Shown here: positions 1 to 7,154 of the stretch, piece by piece
Layout: each line of letters starts with the position of its first letter
Position numbering within the stretch: position 1 is the first letter of the stretch
Origin: an uncultured bacterium
GTDB taxonomy: Bacteria; Bacillota; Clostridia; Oscillospirales; Oscillospiraceae
NCBI GenBank assembly: GCA_905215665.1
Contig: CAJMQR010000035.1
Span: 1 to 9,531, forward strand
Direction: 5' to 3'
DNA: 9,531 bases
Position numbers and translations under genes: made by a program
Notes under the pieces: model-generated
What the model was told of the DNA's origin: nothing
The model's input: the letters and a program-made list of their open reading frames with translations, nothing else
Database searches by the model: none

Positions 1-1656
1 TTAGATTTCCATGATGACCGGCAGGATCATCGGATTGCGTTTGGTGTTCTTGAAGAGGAACTGGCTCAGGTCGCCCTTGATGGTGGACTTGATCGTTGCC
101 CAGTCGGAGATGTTGTGCGACTGGCAGGTTTCCAGAGAACGTGCCGCGACCATCCTCATGGCGTCCATCAGGTCCTCGTTGTCCTTCATATAGACGAAGC
201 CGCGGGTGATGATGTCCGGGCCGGAGAGGACAGAGCCGTCCTCGCTGGAGAGGTTGACGCACACCACGATCATGCCGTCCTGTGCCAGATGCTTGCGGTC
301 GCGCAGAACCACGCTGCCGACGTCGCCAACGCCGGTGCCGTCCACAAGGATTTTTCCGGCGGGTACCACGCCGCCGAGCTTGCAGGTCTTGGGCGTGCAC
401 TCAATGACGCGCCCGATGTCGCTGATGATCACATTCTTCGGCGCCATGCCCATCTGGCGGGCAAGGGCGGCGTGCTTCTGCAGATGCCGCTGCTCCCCGT
501 GGACGGGAATGAAAAACTTCGGTTTTGTCAGCGCATGGATGATCTTCAGCTCCTCGCAGCAGGCGTGACCGGAAGCGTGCAACCCCTCGAGCTTGTCGTA
601 TACGACATCCGCGCCCTTGCGGTACAGCTCGTTGATGATGCGCGAGACGGCCTTTTCGTTGCCGGGGATCGCGGAGGCCGAGATGATCACATGGTCCCCC
701 GGCTGGATCTCCACCTGCCGGTGGCTGGAAAAGGCCATGCGGTACAGAGCGGACATATCCTCACCCTGCGAGCCGGTGGAAACAATGACCAGCTTGTCCT
801 TGGGAATGGACTTGATCTGATTGATGTCCACCAGTGTGCCGTCCGGAATGTGCAGATAGCCCAGCTCCGTGGAGACCTTGAGAATGTTTTCCATGCTGCG
901 GCCGGTGACGGCGACCTTCCGCCCATAGCGGTGGGCGATGGACAGCACCGCCTGAATCCGGTGCATATTGGAGGCAAAGGTTGTGACGATGATGCGGTTT
1001 TTGCAGCCCTTGAAATGGCGGTCCAGACTGTCGGCAACCATGGATTCCGAGGGGGTGTAGCCCTGCCGCTCAACATTGGTCGAGTCGCACAGCAGCGCAT
1101 AAACGCCCTCCTTGCCCAGCGTACCGAAACGGCCGAGGTCGATCATACCGTCTTCGGAGGTCGCATCGATCTTGAAGTCGCCCGTCATGACGACCGTCCC
1201 CACCGGGGTTTTGATGGCAAAGGCGACGGCGTCGGCGATGGAGTGGTTGACGTGGATGAACTCGACGGTAAAGCATCCTGCCTTTACGACGTCTCCGGGC
1301 TTATGGGTCACAAGCTTTGCCTTTGAGAGAAGCCTGTGCTCCTCCAGCTTCAGCTTGACGAGTCCAAGCGTCAGGGGGGTGGCGTGAACCGGCGCGTTGA
1401 TTGCCTGCAGGACGTAGGGCAGGGCGCCAATGTGGTCCTCATGCCCGTGGGTGATGAAGAAGCCGCGCAGCTTCTTCTGGTTTTTGACGAGGTAGGTTAC
1501 GTCAGGGATGACCAGGTCGACGCCGTACATATCGTCCTCCGGAAAACCGAGGCCGCAGTCCACAACGATCATGTCCTGACCGTACTCCAGCACAGTCATA
1601 TTCTTGCCGATCTCGTTCAGACCGCCAAGAGAGATTATTTTCAGTTTTTCTGCCAA
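1..1656 (-). CDS. rnj: Ribonuclease J (metallo-beta-lactamase/beta-CASP RNase)
   Basis: This 551-residue protein is a ribonuclease J, a cytoplasmic enzyme with 5'-to-3' exonuclease and endonuclease activity in mRNA decay and rRNA processing. Zinc-binding motifs are intact: HGHEDH at residues 70-75, H138 in a VNHSIADA segment, D160 in GDFK, and H386 in PVHGEQRH. The beta-CASP part lies roughly at residues 205-365, with TGSQGE at 294-299 and SGHA at 362-365. The C-terminal domain follows about residue 460. Length matches the family (about 555), so it is complete; the stop codon occupies the first three bases. The start is TTG, read from 1656, because AAAGGAG lies 8 nt upstream and MAEKLKIISLGG aligns with the usual N-terminus; no in-frame ATG fits. 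It is transcribed away from gdpP. Whether it is J1- or J2-type cannot be decided here. Function is assigned by family recognition and is very secure. Confidence 0.97.
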   Translation of the reverse strand: MAEKLKIISLGGLNEIGKNMTVLEYGQDMIVVDCGLGFPEDDMYGVDLVIPDVTYLVKNQKKLRGFFITHGHEDHIGALPYVLQAINAPVHATPLTLGLVKLKLEEHRLLSKAKLVTHKPGDVVKAGCFTVEFIHVNHSIADAVAFAIKTPVGTVVMTGDFKIDATSEDGMIDLGRFGTLGKEGVYALLCDSTNVERQGYTPSESMVADSLDRHFKGCKNRIIVTTFASNMHRIQAVLSIAHRYGRKVAVTGRSMENILKVSTELGYLHIPDGTLVDINQIKSIPKDKLVIVSTGSQGEDMSALYRMAFSSHRQVEIQPGDHVIISASAIPGNEKAVSRIINELYRKGADVVYDKLEGLHASGHACCEELKIIHALTKPKFFIPVHGEQRHLQKHAALARQMGMAPKNVIISDIGRVIECTPKTCKLGGVVPAGKILVDGTGVGDVGSVVLRDRKHLAQDGMIVVCVNLSSEDGSVLSGPDIITRGFVYMKDNEDLMDAMRMVAARSLETCQSHNISDWATIKSTIKGDLSQFLFKNTKRNPMILPVIMEI

Positions 1657-1664
1657 ATGATCTG

Positions 1665-1671
1665 CTCCTTT
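1665..1671 (-). promoter_or_regulatory. Ribosome binding site fixing the TTG start of rnj
   Basis: The minus strand reads AAAGGAG here, a strong Shine-Dalgarno match, with 8 nt before the TTG at 1656-1654. No ATG or GTG in the rnj frame has comparable spacing, so this site decides the non-ATG start. Confidence 0.85.
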
Positions 1672-1696
1672 CGCAAATTCTTAAAAAAATATATGT

Positions 1697-1772
1697 AGGG
1701 GTGTTTCCACCGCCCGTTCAGACATGGAAGGGATGTCCGCAGGAGAGGCGTCCTCTGCCGGAGGCGCGGCAG
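1697..1772 (-). promoter_or_regulatory. Hairpins in the rnj 5' leader
   Basis: Three inverted repeats lie in the predicted rnj leader. One at 1755-1772 has a perfect 6-bp stem (CTGCCG/CGGCAG) and a 6-nt loop. A second at 1721-1737 has a 5-bp stem (GACAT/ATGTC) and a 7-nt loop. A third at 1697-1715 has GGTG/CACC closed by a GAAA tetraloop in the RNA, with further pairs past a bulged C, followed 7 nt later by seven U residues (1689-1683). A regulatory role is inference; the stems are short and could form by chance in a GC-rich leader. Confidence 0.35.
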
Positions 1773-1816
1773 CCGGTACGTTCCGCAGAATCAAATGCAG
1801 ACGCCTGTCCTTTCTT

Positions 1817-1825
1817 ATTATAACA
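1817..1825 (-). promoter_or_regulatory. Extended -10 promoter for rnj
   Basis: On the minus strand this reads TGTTATAAT, a perfect extended -10 (TGN plus TATAAT). The hexamer 17 bp upstream (1840-1845, TATACT on the minus strand) matches the -35 consensus at only 3 of 6 positions, which is common for extended -10 promoters. Transcription would begin near 1810, giving a leader of about 150 nt. No other candidate upstream of rnj is as good. Confidence 0.65.
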
Positions 1826-1884
1826 TGGAACCAGTATAAAGTATACATTTTTTTCAAATCGGGGAAAATCTCTGAAAGAAAGAG

Positions 1885-1913
1885 TGGAAAAGCCGGACGG
1901 GATTTGCTATAAT
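1885..1913 (+). promoter_or_regulatory. Promoter for the gdpP-ftsH operon
   Basis: A perfect extended -10, TGCTATAAT, ends at 1913 with TATAAT at 1908-1913. The hexamer TGGAAA at 1885-1890 matches TTGACA at 4 of 6 positions with an optimal 17-bp spacer. Transcription would start near 1919-1920, about 50 nt before the gdpP start. It is the best promoter in the window and probably drives most or all of the six rightward genes. Confidence 0.75.
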
Positions 1914-1942
1914 AATATAACTTATATGAAAACGCAGGCTCA

Positions 1943-1961
1943 TTTCGAAAGACGAAAGGAG
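1943..1961 (+). promoter_or_regulatory. gdpP ribosome binding site with overlapping hairpin
   Basis: AAAGGAG at 1955-1961 lies 8 nt before TTG at 1970. The GTG at 1961 overlaps the last base of this site and so cannot use it, which decides the start. The sequence TTTCG (1943-1947), AAAGA loop, CGAAA (1953-1957) forms a perfect 5-bp stem that would cover the A-rich half of the site and could lower initiation. The stem is weak, so regulation is speculative. Confidence 0.6.
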
Positions 1962-1969
1962 TGAGTGGC

Positions 1970-3946
1970 TTGAATAAAAAGCTGCGCCGGCTGGTTCAGC
2001 CCAGCATGGTGATGTATTTTGTTGTAATGGCGCTTTTCTGCGTCGCGGCGCTGGTGCTGAGGCATTATGTTCTTGCGGCGGCGGAGGCGGGCGTGACGCT
2101 GCTGCTTCTCGGATGCAGCTATTGGCTCAATGCCCGGCGGAAACGGGCGCTGGCCGCGTATGTCCGTTCCTCCAGCGAACTGATGAACCGCGCCTCCGGC
2201 GAGGTACCCTTCCCGGTGGCGCTGGTCAAGCTGAACGATAACGAGCTGGTCTGGTGCAACAAGGCGTTTTCCACGCTGGCAGAGCTGCGCGAGACGATGA
2301 TCGCGCCGCGGATCACGGAGATCTTTCCGGGCTTTTCCATGCAGTGGCTCACGGGCGGCAAGCCGCAGAACGGCACCGAGCTTCGTTACCGCGACCGCCG
2401 TTATCGCGTCAGCGGTACGATCCTGCCGGAAAAGGACACCCGCTCCGGCGTGGTGCTGGCCATGATCTATCTGCTGGATCTGACGGAGCTTTTGCAGGTG
2501 CGCGACGAGTACATCCGTTCCCGTCCCATTGTGTCCATTCTTCTGGTGGACAACTATGACGAGCTGACCAACAATCTGTCCGACGCTGCCGTTTCCGGCC
2601 TGAACGCGGAGATCGATACCAAGATCAACGAGTGGACGGACGGCTACGGCGGCCTGCTGCGCAAGGTGGAGCGCAACCGCTACCTCTTCCTGACAGAGGC
2701 CAGACACCTGTCCAGAATGGCAGAGGCCAAATTCTCTCTGCTGGAATCCATGCGCACGGTGACGAATCCCGCCGGCATCCCCGCGACGGTCTCCATCGGC
2801 GTGGGCAAGGACGGCGTGGATTTCAAGGAGGACTACGATTTTGCGGCGCTGTCCATTGAAATGGCACTTTCCCGCGGCGGAGACCAGGCGGTCATCAAGG
2901 ACCGCTATGATTTCACGTTTTTCGGTGGCCGCAACAAACAGGGCGAGCGCCGGACAAAGGTAAAGTCACGCGTTATGGCATCATCCCTGTCCGAGCTGAT
3001 TGTCCAGTCCAGCCGGATCTTTGTCATGGGGCATAAAATGGCGGATCTGGATGCGGTCGGCGCGGCAGCGGGCATCTGCTGCATGTGCCGGAAAAAGGGA
3101 AAAAAAGCCAATATTGTCCTCGATCCCGGCGCCAATGTGGCCGGCCAGCTTCTGGAGCTGCTGCGGCCCCTGCCGGAATACCACGACTGCTTTATCACGG
3201 GGCAGGAGGCTCTGCTGGCGGCGGATGCCAAAAGCCTGCTCATCGTGGTGGATACCAACCGGCCGGATCAGGTCGAGTGCAAACCCCTGCTGGAGTCCAT
3301 CCGGCGGGTCGTCGTCATCGACCACCACCGTCGCGCGGCGGATTATATCGAGCAGGTTGTGCTGAACCTGCATGAGCCCTTTGCCTCCTCCGCTTCGGAG
3401 CTGGTGACGGAGCTTCTGCAGTATGCCGTGGAAATGACCGACATTCTGACGCAGGAGGCGGCGGCGCTGCTGGCCGGCATCGTGCTGGACACCAAAAACT
3501 TCGGCGTGCGCACCAGCAGCCGTACCTTTGAGGCCGCGGCCTTCCTGCGGCGCATCGGCGCGGATACCGTGGAGGTCAAAAAGCTCTTCCAGAACGATCT
3601 GCCCTCCACCGTGGCCCGTTACAGGATCATTCAGAATGCCCGGTTGTACCGGGACAAAATTGCGATTTCCGCGCTGGATTATACCGCCTCGCGCACCATT
3701 GCGGCGCAGGCGGCGGACGAGCTTCTGAACATTTCGGGGATTGAGGCGTCCTTTGTCCTCTACCCGCAGGACGGCCAGACGATCATCTCCGCCCGTTCCA
3801 TAGGCGATGCGAACGTGCAGGTGATTCTGGAGCCTCTGGGCGGCGGCGGCAATGCCGCCACGGCGGGCGCGCAGGTCAAAAACCATACGGTTTCGGAGAC
3901 AGTGGAGGAGCTTGTCGAGTCCATCGATCGTTTTTATGAAAAATAA
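1970..3946 (+). CDS. gdpP: GdpP/YybT-type cyclic-di-AMP phosphodiesterase (DHH family)
   Basis: This 658-residue membrane protein is a GdpP homologue, which hydrolyses c-di-AMP to pApA and so affects potassium, osmotic and wall homeostasis. Two transmembrane segments lie at about residues 14-31 and 36-54, then a PAS-like region (about 75-175), a degenerate GGDEF domain (about 185-320) lacking a GGDEF signature, and a DHH-DHHA1 unit (about 340-655). Catalytic metal ligands are visible: H355, D359 and D361 in the GHKMADLD segment, D428 in VVDTN, D451-H452-H453 in the DHH motif and D507 in VLDTKNFG. The glycine-rich GGGGN near residue 624 belongs to DHHA1. Length is typical (about 655). I chose TTG at 1970 over GTG at 1961 on ribosome-binding-site spacing; the difference is three residues. 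It is first in the rightward operon, 14 nt before rplI. The family assignment is secure and the substrate is inferred from family. Confidence 0.95.
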   Translation: MNKKLRRLVQPSMVMYFVVMALFCVAALVLRHYVLAAAEAGVTLLLLGCSYWLNARRKRALAAYVRSSSELMNRASGEVPFPVALVKLNDNELVWCNKAFSTLAELRETMIAPRITEIFPGFSMQWLTGGKPQNGTELRYRDRRYRVSGTILPEKDTRSGVVLAMIYLLDLTELLQVRDEYIRSRPIVSILLVDNYDELTNNLSDAAVSGLNAEIDTKINEWTDGYGGLLRKVERNRYLFLTEARHLSRMAEAKFSLLESMRTVTNPAGIPATVSIGVGKDGVDFKEDYDFAALSIEMALSRGGDQAVIKDRYDFTFFGGRNKQGERRTKVKSRVMASSLSELIVQSSRIFVMGHKMADLDAVGAAAGICCMCRKKGKKANIVLDPGANVAGQLLELLRPLPEYHDCFITGQEALLAADAKSLLIVVDTNRPDQVECKPLLESIRRVVVIDHHRRAADYIEQVVLNLHEPFASSASELVTELLQYAVEMTDILTQEAAALLAGIVLDTKNFGVRTSSRTFEAAAFLRRIGADTVEVKKLFQNDLPSTVARYRIIQNARLYRDKIAISALDYTASRTIAAQAADELLNISGIEASFVLYPQDGQTIISARSIGDANVQVILEPLGGGGNAATAGAQVKNHTVSETVEELVESIDRFYEK

Positions 3947-3960
3947 AGGAGGAAGCATCC

Positions 3961-4407
3961 ATGAAAGTGATTTTGCAGCAGGATATTCGGGGAAAGGGCA
4001 AGCGCGGCCAGATGATCGAGGTTTCCGACGGCTATGCCCGCAACTATATGCTGCCCCGCAAGCTGGCCGTGGAGGCCACGCCCGATAATGTCAACACCAT
4101 GCGCATGAACGACAAGGCGCAGCAGGAGAAGCGCCAGCGTGAGCGCGAGGAAGCTTTTGCGATTTCCGCCCGCATGAAAGAGTTGACCGTGACCGTCCGG
4201 GCCAAGGGCGGCGGCGCCGGCCGGCTGTTCGGCTCCGTGACGACGCAGGAAATTGCCGACGCGCTGCAGAAAGAACACGGCATCGCGCTGGACAAGCGCC
4301 GGATTGTGCTGGAGGAGCCGATCAAGACCGTCGGCACCTATACCGTCAAGTGCAAGCTGGGCTATGAAATTACCGCCGAGCTGAAGGTCCGAATCGAGGA
4401 AATCTGA
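3961..4407 (+). CDS. rplI: 50S ribosomal protein L9
   Basis: This 148-residue protein is ribosomal protein L9, which binds 23S rRNA near the base of the L1 stalk and helps maintain reading frame. The N-terminal RNA-binding domain (about residues 1-50) shows the signature GKGKRGQMIEVSDGYARNYM followed by LPRKLAVEAT. A charged, K/R/E-rich helix (about 45-75) links it to the C-terminal domain (about 80-148), with the AKGGGAGRLFGSVT segment conserved in the family. Length is exactly typical. AAAGGAGG (3945-3952) lies 8 nt before the ATG and overlaps the gdpP stop codon, suggesting coupled translation. The gdpP-rplI-dnaB order is widely conserved in Firmicutes. Nothing unusual is seen. Confidence 0.98.
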   Translation: MKVILQQDIRGKGKRGQMIEVSDGYARNYMLPRKLAVEATPDNVNTMRMNDKAQQEKRQREREEAFAISARMKELTVTVRAKGGGAGRLFGSVTTQEIADALQKEHGIALDKRRIVLEEPIKTVGTYTVKCKLGYEITAELKVRIEEI

Positions 4408-4441
4408 GAAAAAAAGAGAACCCAGAAAGGGAGGGAGTTCC

Positions 4442-5794
4442 ATGCCCACGGAGGAGCTGCTGTCCAGGCAGGCGCCCCATTCGCCGGAAGCGGAGCAGTC
4501 CGTGCTCGGCTCCATGCTCATCGACAGCCGGTGTGTCAGCGAGGTAGTGGGCATCGTACGCCCTGACGACTTCTATCTGCAGGTAAACCGCGAAATTTAC
4601 GAGACGATCTACGAGATGTTCAGCTATTCTCAGGTCATCGACCCGGTGACGGTGCTGGACAAGATGCGCGAGCGCGGCGTCTTTGACGAACAGAGCTCCG
4701 CCAAATACCTGATGCAGCTCATGGAGATCACGCCGACGGCTGCGAACGTGAAGCAGTATGCCATGATCGTCCACGACAAGGCGCTGCTGCGCAATCTCTC
4801 GGAGACGGCGTCGGGCATTATCGAGACGGTCTACGAGGGCGCCGGTTCCGCGCAGGATATTCTGGAGGCGGCGGAGAAGCGTATTTTTGCCCTGCGCCGC
4901 GGCAATACCAACGAATCGCTGGAGCATGTCGGCACCATTCTCCTGAAGGTCTTTGACCGCCTGACGGAGATGTCGGAGTCCGGCAGCGATATTTCGGGCC
5001 TTTCCACCGGCCTGCGCGATCTGGACAAGTTTATCAGCGGCCTGAACAAGACCGATCTGGTTCTGCTTGCGGCCCGTCCCGGCATGGGCAAGACCTCCAT
5101 GGCCCTGAACATTGCGCTGAACGTGGCAAAGAAAAACCCGAAGCGCACCGTCGCTTTCTTTTCCCTGGAAATGTCCAAACAGCAGCTTGTCACCCGCCTG
5201 ATCTCCAACGAGAGCTTTGTGGACAACAAAAAGCTCACCACGGGCCAGCTTTCCGTGGACGAGTGGAGCAAAATCGGCATCGCGGCCTCCGCGCTTGCGC
5301 AGACGGACCTCCGCGTGGACGACAATCCCTCGCTCACCGTTGCGGAGATGAACGCCAAATGCCGACGCATCGACGATCTGGCGCTGGTCATCATCGACTA
5401 TCTGCAGCTTATGGTTTCCGCCGGCGGCAAGAGCAACGCCGGGGAAAACCGCCAGCAGGTGGTCTCGGACATCTCTCGCAGCCTGAAGATCATGGCCAAG
5501 GAGCTGAATGTGCCGGTGCTGTGCCTGTCCCAGCTTTCCCGTGCGAATGAAAGCCGGCAGGACAAGCGGCCCATGCTTTCGGACCTTCGTGAATCCGGCG
5601 CCATTGAACAGGACGCGGACGAAGTCATGTTCCTCTATCGCGAGGACTATTATAATAAGGATACTGAAAAGCAGAACGTTGCCGAGTGCATCGTGGCGAA
5701 GAACCGCCACGGCGAGACCGGCACCGTGGAGCTTCAGTGGCTGCCGCAGTTTACGACCTTCGCGGACAGGGAATGGAGGCACAATGAAGGCTGA
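4442..5794 (+). CDS. dnaB: Replicative DNA helicase DnaB (DnaC in Bacillus)
   Basis: This 450-residue protein is the hexameric replicative helicase, which unwinds DNA ahead of the fork and binds primase. The N-terminal DnaB domain spans about residues 10-115 (PEAEQSVLGSMLID at 15-28). The RecA-like C-terminal domain has Walker A (ARPGMGKT, 211-218), Walker B (VIIDYLQL, D319), the DLRESGAIEQDAD motif near 381-393, and the KNR motif (420-422), where K420 and R422 correspond to the trans-acting finger residues. No intein interrupts the ATPase motifs, a common insertion site in this family. A purine-rich GGGAGGGAG (4429-4437) precedes the ATG. The gap from rplI is 34 nt with no terminator, and the last 11 nt overlap tilS. 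Length and motifs are standard. Confidence 0.98.
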   Translation: MPTEELLSRQAPHSPEAEQSVLGSMLIDSRCVSEVVGIVRPDDFYLQVNREIYETIYEMFSYSQVIDPVTVLDKMRERGVFDEQSSAKYLMQLMEITPTAANVKQYAMIVHDKALLRNLSETASGIIETVYEGAGSAQDILEAAEKRIFALRRGNTNESLEHVGTILLKVFDRLTEMSESGSDISGLSTGLRDLDKFISGLNKTDLVLLAARPGMGKTSMALNIALNVAKKNPKRTVAFFSLEMSKQQLVTRLISNESFVDNKKLTTGQLSVDEWSKIGIAASALAQTDLRVDDNPSLTVAEMNAKCRRIDDLALVIIDYLQLMVSAGGKSNAGENRQQVVSDISRSLKIMAKELNVPVLCLSQLSRANESRQDKRPMLSDLRESGAIEQDADEVMFLYREDYYNKDTEKQNVAECIVAKNRHGETGTVELQWLPQFTTFADREWRHNEG

Positions 5795-7154
5795 GATGCT
5801 TTCGTGGTGCCGCCGGACGAAGCTGTTTTCCGCGGGGGATCGCGTGATCTGCGCGGTTTCCGGCGGTGCAGACTCCATGGCGATGCTGTGGTGTCTGCAT
5901 TGCCTGCAATCGGAGCTTTCCATTCGGGTGGAGGCGGCGCATTTCAATCACCGGCTGCGCGGTGCGGAATCCGACCGGGACGAGGCCTTTGTCCGGGAAT
6001 TCTGCACGTCGCACGGCATCGCGCTCACCGTCGGCGCGGCGAACCCCGAGGACTACGGCGCGTCGGGGGTGGAGGAAACCGCCCGCCGCCTGCGCTATGC
6101 TTTTTTTGAAACGCTGGACTGTGACAGGCTGGCAACCGCCCACACCGCCGACGACAATGCCGAGACGGTGCTTGTGAACCTGCTGCGCGGTACGGGGCTG
6201 CGGGGGCTGTGTGGCATCCCGCCGGTGCGCGGCAGAATTGTGCGGCCGCTGCTCTTTGCCCGCCGGCAGAACATCCTCGATTATCTGCGGACGCAGGGGA
6301 TTCCCTTCGTGGAGGATTCCACCAACGGGCAGGACGCCTATCTGCGCAACCGCCTGCGGCACCATGTGCTTCCGCTGCTGTGCGCGGAAACGCCGGACTT
6401 TCCCTCCCGACTGACGGAGCAGACGCTCCTGCTGCGCAGCGAGGACGCCTATCTGGACGAACTGGCGCGGGAGCTGCTGGGAAAGGCCGAAGCCGGCGAG
6501 GATCTCTGGGACTGCCGCCCCCTGCGGGATGCGCCGGAAGTTCTGCGGAGACGGGCGATCCGGCTGCTTTTGCGCCGCCATTATCCCAGCGATGTTTCCC
6601 AGAGCCATGTTGCCTCGGTGCAGCGGCTGCTCTTTGCGGCTTCCCCCTCGGCGGAAATCTGCCTGCCGGGAGGACTGGTGGCCAGAAGAGTCTATGAGAA
6701 TTTGACCGTCGCGGAGAGGAAGCCGCCGGAGCTGCCCTGTATTCCGCTTCAGGTGCCCGGCCAGACGTGCCTTCCGTCGCGGAATCTGAAGATTCTGTGT
6801 ACGATCGAGGATTTTTTTGTAAAATCGGAAAATACCCCGTTTCAATTTGCAATAAAATATGATATCATAAAAAATCATACGATTACCGTGCGCTCCCGCC
6901 GGACCGGGGATGTCATCAGCCTTCCCAACGGATGCCGGACAACGCTGAAGAAGCTGCTGATCGACCGCAGGATCCCCCGTGCGGAACGCGGAAGCCTCTG
7001 CGTTTTTGCCGCCGGTCAGAAGGTGCTGGCGGTGGAGGGAATCGGCACGGACTATTTCAGTCGGCCTGCGGCAGGGGAGCCTGCCCTGATTATACAACTA
7101 GAGAAAGAGGAGATGTACCATGATACAAGACATTGCGCGCGTTCTGATTTCTGA
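5784..7154 (+). CDS. tilS: tRNA(Ile)-lysidine synthetase
   Basis: This 456-residue cytoplasmic enzyme attaches lysine to the wobble cytidine of the CAU-anticodon tRNA-Ile, using ATP, so that AUA is read as isoleucine. The PP-loop ATP-binding motif SGGADS lies at residues 26-31, followed by HFNHRLRG (53-60), the family segment ATAHTADDNAETVLVNLLRG (117-136) and EDSTN (177-181). A C-terminal TilS domain spans about 367-421 (SRRTGD, TTLKKLLIDRRIPRAER). The ATG at 5784 overlaps the dnaB end by 11 nt; GGAGG (5775-5779) sits only 4 nt upstream, and an alternative ATG at 5796 would cost four residues. The last 35 nt overlap hpt and contain its start, so the final dozen residues are probably not conserved. 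A very AT-rich patch lies between the domains (6811-6880). Assignment is secure. Confidence 0.96.
   Translation: MKAEMLSWCRRTKLFSAGDRVICAVSGGADSMAMLWCLHCLQSELSIRVEAAHFNHRLRGAESDRDEAFVREFCTSHGIALTVGAANPEDYGASGVEETARRLRYAFFETLDCDRLATAHTADDNAETVLVNLLRGTGLRGLCGIPPVRGRIVRPLLFARRQNILDYLRTQGIPFVEDSTNGQDAYLRNRLRHHVLPLLCAETPDFPSRLTEQTLLLRSEDAYLDELARELLGKAEAGEDLWDCRPLRDAPEVLRRRAIRLLLRRHYPSDVSQSHVASVQRLLFAASPSAEICLPGGLVARRVYENLTVAERKPPELPCIPLQVPGQTCLPSRNLKILCTIEDFFVKSENTPFQFAIKYDIIKNHTITVRSRRTGDVISLPNGCRTTLKKLLIDRRIPRAERGSLCVFAAGQKVLAVEGIGTDYFSRPAAGEPALIIQLEKEEMYHDTRHCARSDF
6840..6869 (+). promoter_or_regulatory. Possible internal promoter and palindrome inside tilS
   Basis: Within an AT-rich part of tilS, TGATATCAT (6860-6868) matches the extended -10 consensus at all but one position. 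TTTCAA at 6840-6845 lies 17 bp upstream but matches the -35 consensus at only three positions. The -10 sits in a perfect 12-bp palindrome, TATGATATCATA (6858-6869). It could give extra transcription of hpt and ftsH, starting about 250 nt before hpt. The evidence is only sequence resemblance plus the local composition change. Confidence 0.25.

Larger units (their letters stand above)
1657..1969. other. Divergent intergenic region between rnj and gdpP
   Basis: This non-coding stretch separates the two divergent genes. It holds the rnj ribosome binding site, a roughly 150-nt rnj leader with small inverted repeats, the rnj promoter near 1817-1825, an AT-rich central part with a tandem heptamer (1833-1846), the gdpP promoter (1885-1913) and a 50-nt gdpP leader. 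A 62-codon open frame at 1724-1912 lacks a ribosome binding site and runs over both promoters, so I do not regard it as a gene. No riboswitch, tRNA or intrinsic terminator is recognised. Confidence 0.75.

Noticed and set aside
115..1326. 403-codon open frame on the plus strand opposite rnj
   Set aside because: It is antisense to an intact RNase J, has no recognisable domain and no good ribosome binding site. Its composition is what the complement of a GC-biased gene gives.
1681..1715. Hairpin plus T7 tract on the minus strand as an intrinsic terminator upstream of rnj
   Set aside because: The stem is short and bulged and lies 7 nt from the U tract, unlike canonical terminators where they adjoin. 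Kept only as part of the leader observation.
1724..1912. 62-codon open frame in the rnj-gdpP intergenic region
   Set aside because: No ribosome binding site precedes it, it runs through both predicted promoters and stops at the gdpP -10 box; its composition changes abruptly along its length.
3092..3109. A-rich run with A7 in gdpP, resembling a slippery frameshift site
   Set aside because: The in-frame codons give KKGKKAN in a normal DHH-domain position, the full protein is family-length, and I see no evident stimulatory stem-loop or Shine-Dalgarno. The -1 frame carries no recognisable domain.
4370..5947. 525-codon open frame on the minus strand covering dnaB
   Set aside because: It spans the whole dnaB gene and parts of both neighbours in antisense. 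It has low-complexity Arg/His/Gln-rich composition and no family resemblance; a shadow of third-position GC bias.
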